This document shows, in pieces, positions 5,630 to 7,068 of a stretch of 7,068 nucleotides of DNA. Each line of letters starts with the position of its first letter. Position 1 is the stretch's first letter. Both the position numbers and the translations under genes were made by a program. The notes beneath the pieces were generated by a model. It saw only the letters and a list, made by a program, of their open reading frames with translations. It did no database searches and was not told the origin of the DNA. Source of the DNA: an uncultured Chthoniobacterales bacterium. Its GTDB lineage: Bacteria > Verrucomicrobiota > Verrucomicrobiia > Chthoniobacterales > UBA10450. The DNA is taken from NCBI GenBank assembly GCA_955652155.1, contig CATPAT010000197.1, positions 1-7,068 of the forward strand. Reading direction: 5' to 3'.

Positions 5630-6733
5630 TTAGGCGGGTGCGGTCTTTCTCGCCGGAAGAAGTTTGTTTACCAGCGCGTTGGTTGTCTTCTCCAAAAACA
5701 GTCCCCAGACGCTGAGGACTGCCACTGTGATTAGAAACACGCAGAGAAAAATCCAGATTGGTTGCGGTCGAATGCGAAGCCCAAGCCAGATGACGTAGGG
5801 CTGGTGAATGAGATAGAGGCCGTAGGAATAAGCGCCGACCAGACCGATGATTTTGGCGAGTCCGGCAACGCGCGAGATCAATCCCGCGACGCCGACGATT
5901 GCAAGAAAACAACACGTGCCCGTTCCGAAATCGCAGAAGACATAAGCGATGCCGTTGTCATAAAGCTTCAGCGCGAGCGGATACAAAATCAGGCCGGCGA
6001 TGAGTCCGGGGCCGCGCAGAAGGAACCACTCCACGCGCGACGTGGATCTCACGTGCCACATTCCAAGCGCCATTCCCAAAGCGAACTCGGGCAATCGACA
6101 AATCGCGAAGCCGCCGAGGATCCACAGTCCGTCTTGCGGATAAACATCGAGCATCAGATAGCGCACAAAAAATCCGAGGGCGCAGGCGATTAGCAAAAAG
6201 ATCCACGCTCCGAATTTTCTCGCCGCCCAAAAGAGCAGGGGAAAGATCAGGTAGAACTGAATCAACATCGAGAAGTACCACCAGGCGGCGTTCAGGTACA
6301 TGAAGTTCATCGTGATATCGATGAAGCGAAGGCCAAGCAGACTGAGAATGATCCGCCCGTCGACCGGCTCCAGTCGTGCGACGAACGGCGAAACGAGATA
6401 CACCAGATGCGCGACCCAGTACATCGGGTAAAGGCGCACGAATCGCCCGCCGTACCACGCGCCCCACGCAACCGGACCTGTTTCGGCGCGCGCCATGGTC
6501 GATTGCATCACCGTCCAGCCGCTCAGAATGATGAACGCGCCGACGGCATGGAAGCCGAGACCGGAAATTTGCCACCAGCCAGCGCGCAAGATCGAGATCG
6601 TGCTTGCGACAAGACCACTCCAATCCGCAGCCGGCAGCTGGTAATGCTCGAAGACGGTCCGGAAGAAATGAAAATAGACGACGAAAAGAATCGCCAGCCC
6701 TTTCGAGGTATCCAGCCACTGAAGTCGTTTCAT
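5630..6733 (-). CDS. Acyltransferase family 3 integral membrane protein (OafA/YrhL-like)
   Basis: This 367-residue polytopic inner-membrane protein is expected to move an acyl group (often acetyl) from the cytoplasm to a surface sugar or other acceptor. The N-terminus WLDTSKGLAILFVVYFH (6-22) is the characteristic first helix, with conserved His22. RFVRLYPMYW (97-106) is the conserved arginine motif. SYGLYLIHQPY (303-313) is the typical C-terminal helix. I count roughly ten hydrophobic segments, for example near 12-28, 62-75, 104-118, 128-147, 152-170, 176-194, 203-224, 241-256, 270-286 and 322-346. The length is usual for the single-domain form without an SGNH extension. The ATG is well supported because the family motif starts six codons later, although no good Shine-Dalgarno site is seen. 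No glycosyltransferase or polysaccharide genes are nearby, so the acceptor is unknown. It lies upstream of the cupin and is divergent from the antiporter. Confidence 0.88.
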   Translation of the reverse strand: MKRLQWLDTSKGLAILFVVYFHFFRTVFEHYQLPAADWSGLVASTISILRAGWWQISGLGFHAVGAFIILSGWTVMQSTMARAETGPVAWGAWYGGRFVRLYPMYWVAHLVYLVSPFVARLEPVDGRIILSLLGLRFIDITMNFMYLNAAWWYFSMLIQFYLIFPLLFWAARKFGAWIFLLIACALGFFVRYLMLDVYPQDGLWILGGFAICRLPEFALGMALGMWHVRSTSRVEWFLLRGPGLIAGLILYPLALKLYDNGIAYVFCDFGTGTCCFLAIVGVAGLISRVAGLAKIIGLVGAYSYGLYLIHQPYVIWLGLRIRPQPIWIFLCVFLITVAVLSVWGLFLEKTTNALVNKLLPARKTAPA

Positions 6734-6797
6734 CGCCGCCGAAAAGAAAAGCAGGAATTCGAGGATTAAGACAGAGTTAAGAGGGCTTATGACTGAG

Positions 6798-6825
6798 TTG
6801 CTTCACAACGTGCGGTTTGTATAAG
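6798..6825 (+). promoter_or_regulatory. Candidate promoter for the chaA-like gene
   Basis: TTGCTT (6798-6803) and TATAAG (6820-6825) resemble -35 and -10 elements with a 16-base spacer. The ATG at 6836 is 10 bases beyond the -10, which would leave a leader of only a few bases, as proposed for the kinase. The spacing is slightly short and the call rests on visual matching only. No matching pair was found for the divergent acyltransferase in the same 102-bp gap. Confidence 0.35.
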
Positions 6826-6835
6826 CTGGCGATCG

Positions 6836-7068
6836 ATGAAAGCCGGTGGCGGATCGACATCATCCCGCAGTTTCGCGACGTTCGTTCGCGCGGAATATCC
6901 ATTTTTCATGGGGCTCGCGACAGCCGTGACTTTTCTCGCGCTTGGAAGCCAGATTCTGGAAGACGTCGCGCATCCGTTGGTGCTCGGCGCGGTTTTCGTT
7001 GTTTTGCTGGCCGCAGTTCTTTGGTCCGCGGTTTCGGTGGTACGTCATGCGGATTGTCTCGCGATAAA
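6836..7068 (+). CDS. chaA: N-terminal part of a ChaA-type calcium/proton antiporter (runs off the window)
   Basis: The frame is open from ATG 6836 to the window end, giving 77 codons plus two bases. After a short polar N-terminus (MKAGGGSTSSRSF) come two hydrophobic segments, about 22-40 and 46-68, followed by LWSAVSVVRHADCLA (62-76). That last block closely resembles the SAFSVVRHADVLA segment of E. coli ChaA, a membrane Ca2+(Na+)/H+ antiporter that exports cations at alkaline pH. ChaA-type proteins are roughly 350-370 residues, so about a fifth is visible; the ion-binding acidic helices lie outside. The ATG is the only reasonable start after an in-frame TGA at 6794-6796. The family call rests on one motif plus the hydrophobic pattern, so exact ion specificity is open. 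The position has C74 where E. coli ChaA has Val. Confidence 0.75.
   Translation, partial: MKAGGGSTSSRSFATFVRAEYPFFMGLATAVTFLALGSQILEDVAHPLVLGAVFVVLLAAVLWSAVSVVRHADCLAI

Noticed and set aside
5958..6719. Long minus-strand open frame of 253 codons overlapping the acyltransferase
   Set aside because: It lies in another frame of the acyltransferase, is rich in Arg, and has no family motif or membrane pattern, whereas the overlapping frame has clear acyltransferase-3 motifs.
6797..6809. GTTG-CTTCA-CAAC inverted repeat in the divergent acyltransferase/chaA promoter region, considered as an operator
   Set aside because: The arms are only 4 bp and do not extend, so the match is within chance expectation; it also overlaps the proposed -35 element.
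6860..7048. Minus-strand open frame at the right end
   Set aside because: It is antisense to the frame with the ChaA-type VVRHAD motif and two hydrophobic segments, and its own product has no recognisable features.

Overview
The window is a moderately GC-rich bacterial chromosome segment with short intergenic gaps. It holds four complete protein-coding genes of clear family, one complete small cupin gene, and two genes cut by the window ends. I see no RNA genes, transposases, CRISPR arrays or phage genes. The GTG starts, poor Shine-Dalgarno sites, secreted S9 peptidase, soluble PAS hybrid kinase and intergenic 'ACAGGATT' repeat units would fit a soil-type Verrucomicrobiota or Acidobacteriota genome. 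That placement is an impression from gene style and not a demonstrated assignment.

Left part (1-3245): the C-terminal tail of a TPR-type protein ends at 186 on the + strand. It converges on a minus-strand pair: an S9 (prolyl oligopeptidase-type) peptidase with an apparent signal peptide (3245 to 1293), then an enolase-superfamily dipeptide epimerase (1228 to 254). The 64-bp gap between these two consists largely of a repeat/inverted-repeat element that begins directly at the peptidase stop and ends 3 bases from the epimerase GTG. Together the two genes suggest peptide breakdown outside the cytoplasm followed by dipeptide processing inside the cell.

Middle (3246-5142): a 253-bp divergent intergenic region contains a 57-bp fragment of a cupin gene 3' end. 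After it comes a soluble PAS-HisKA-HATPase-REC hybrid histidine kinase on the + strand. The full-length cupin gene lies just downstream of the kinase, in the same orientation as the fragment, so the kinase is bracketed by 57-bp direct repeats that match at 52 of 57 positions. Four of the five differences are synonymous. This is the most unusual feature of the window.

Right part (5179-7068): on the minus strand an acyltransferase-3 family membrane protein (6733 to 5630) is followed after 22 bp by the cupin (5607 to 5179), a possible two-gene operon. Divergently, the 5' end of a ChaA-type calcium/proton antiporter gene starts at 6836 and runs off the window.

I did not find a convincing new defence or mobile system. 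The kinase flanked by cupin-fragment repeats and the intercistronic repeat are the observations most worth checking.
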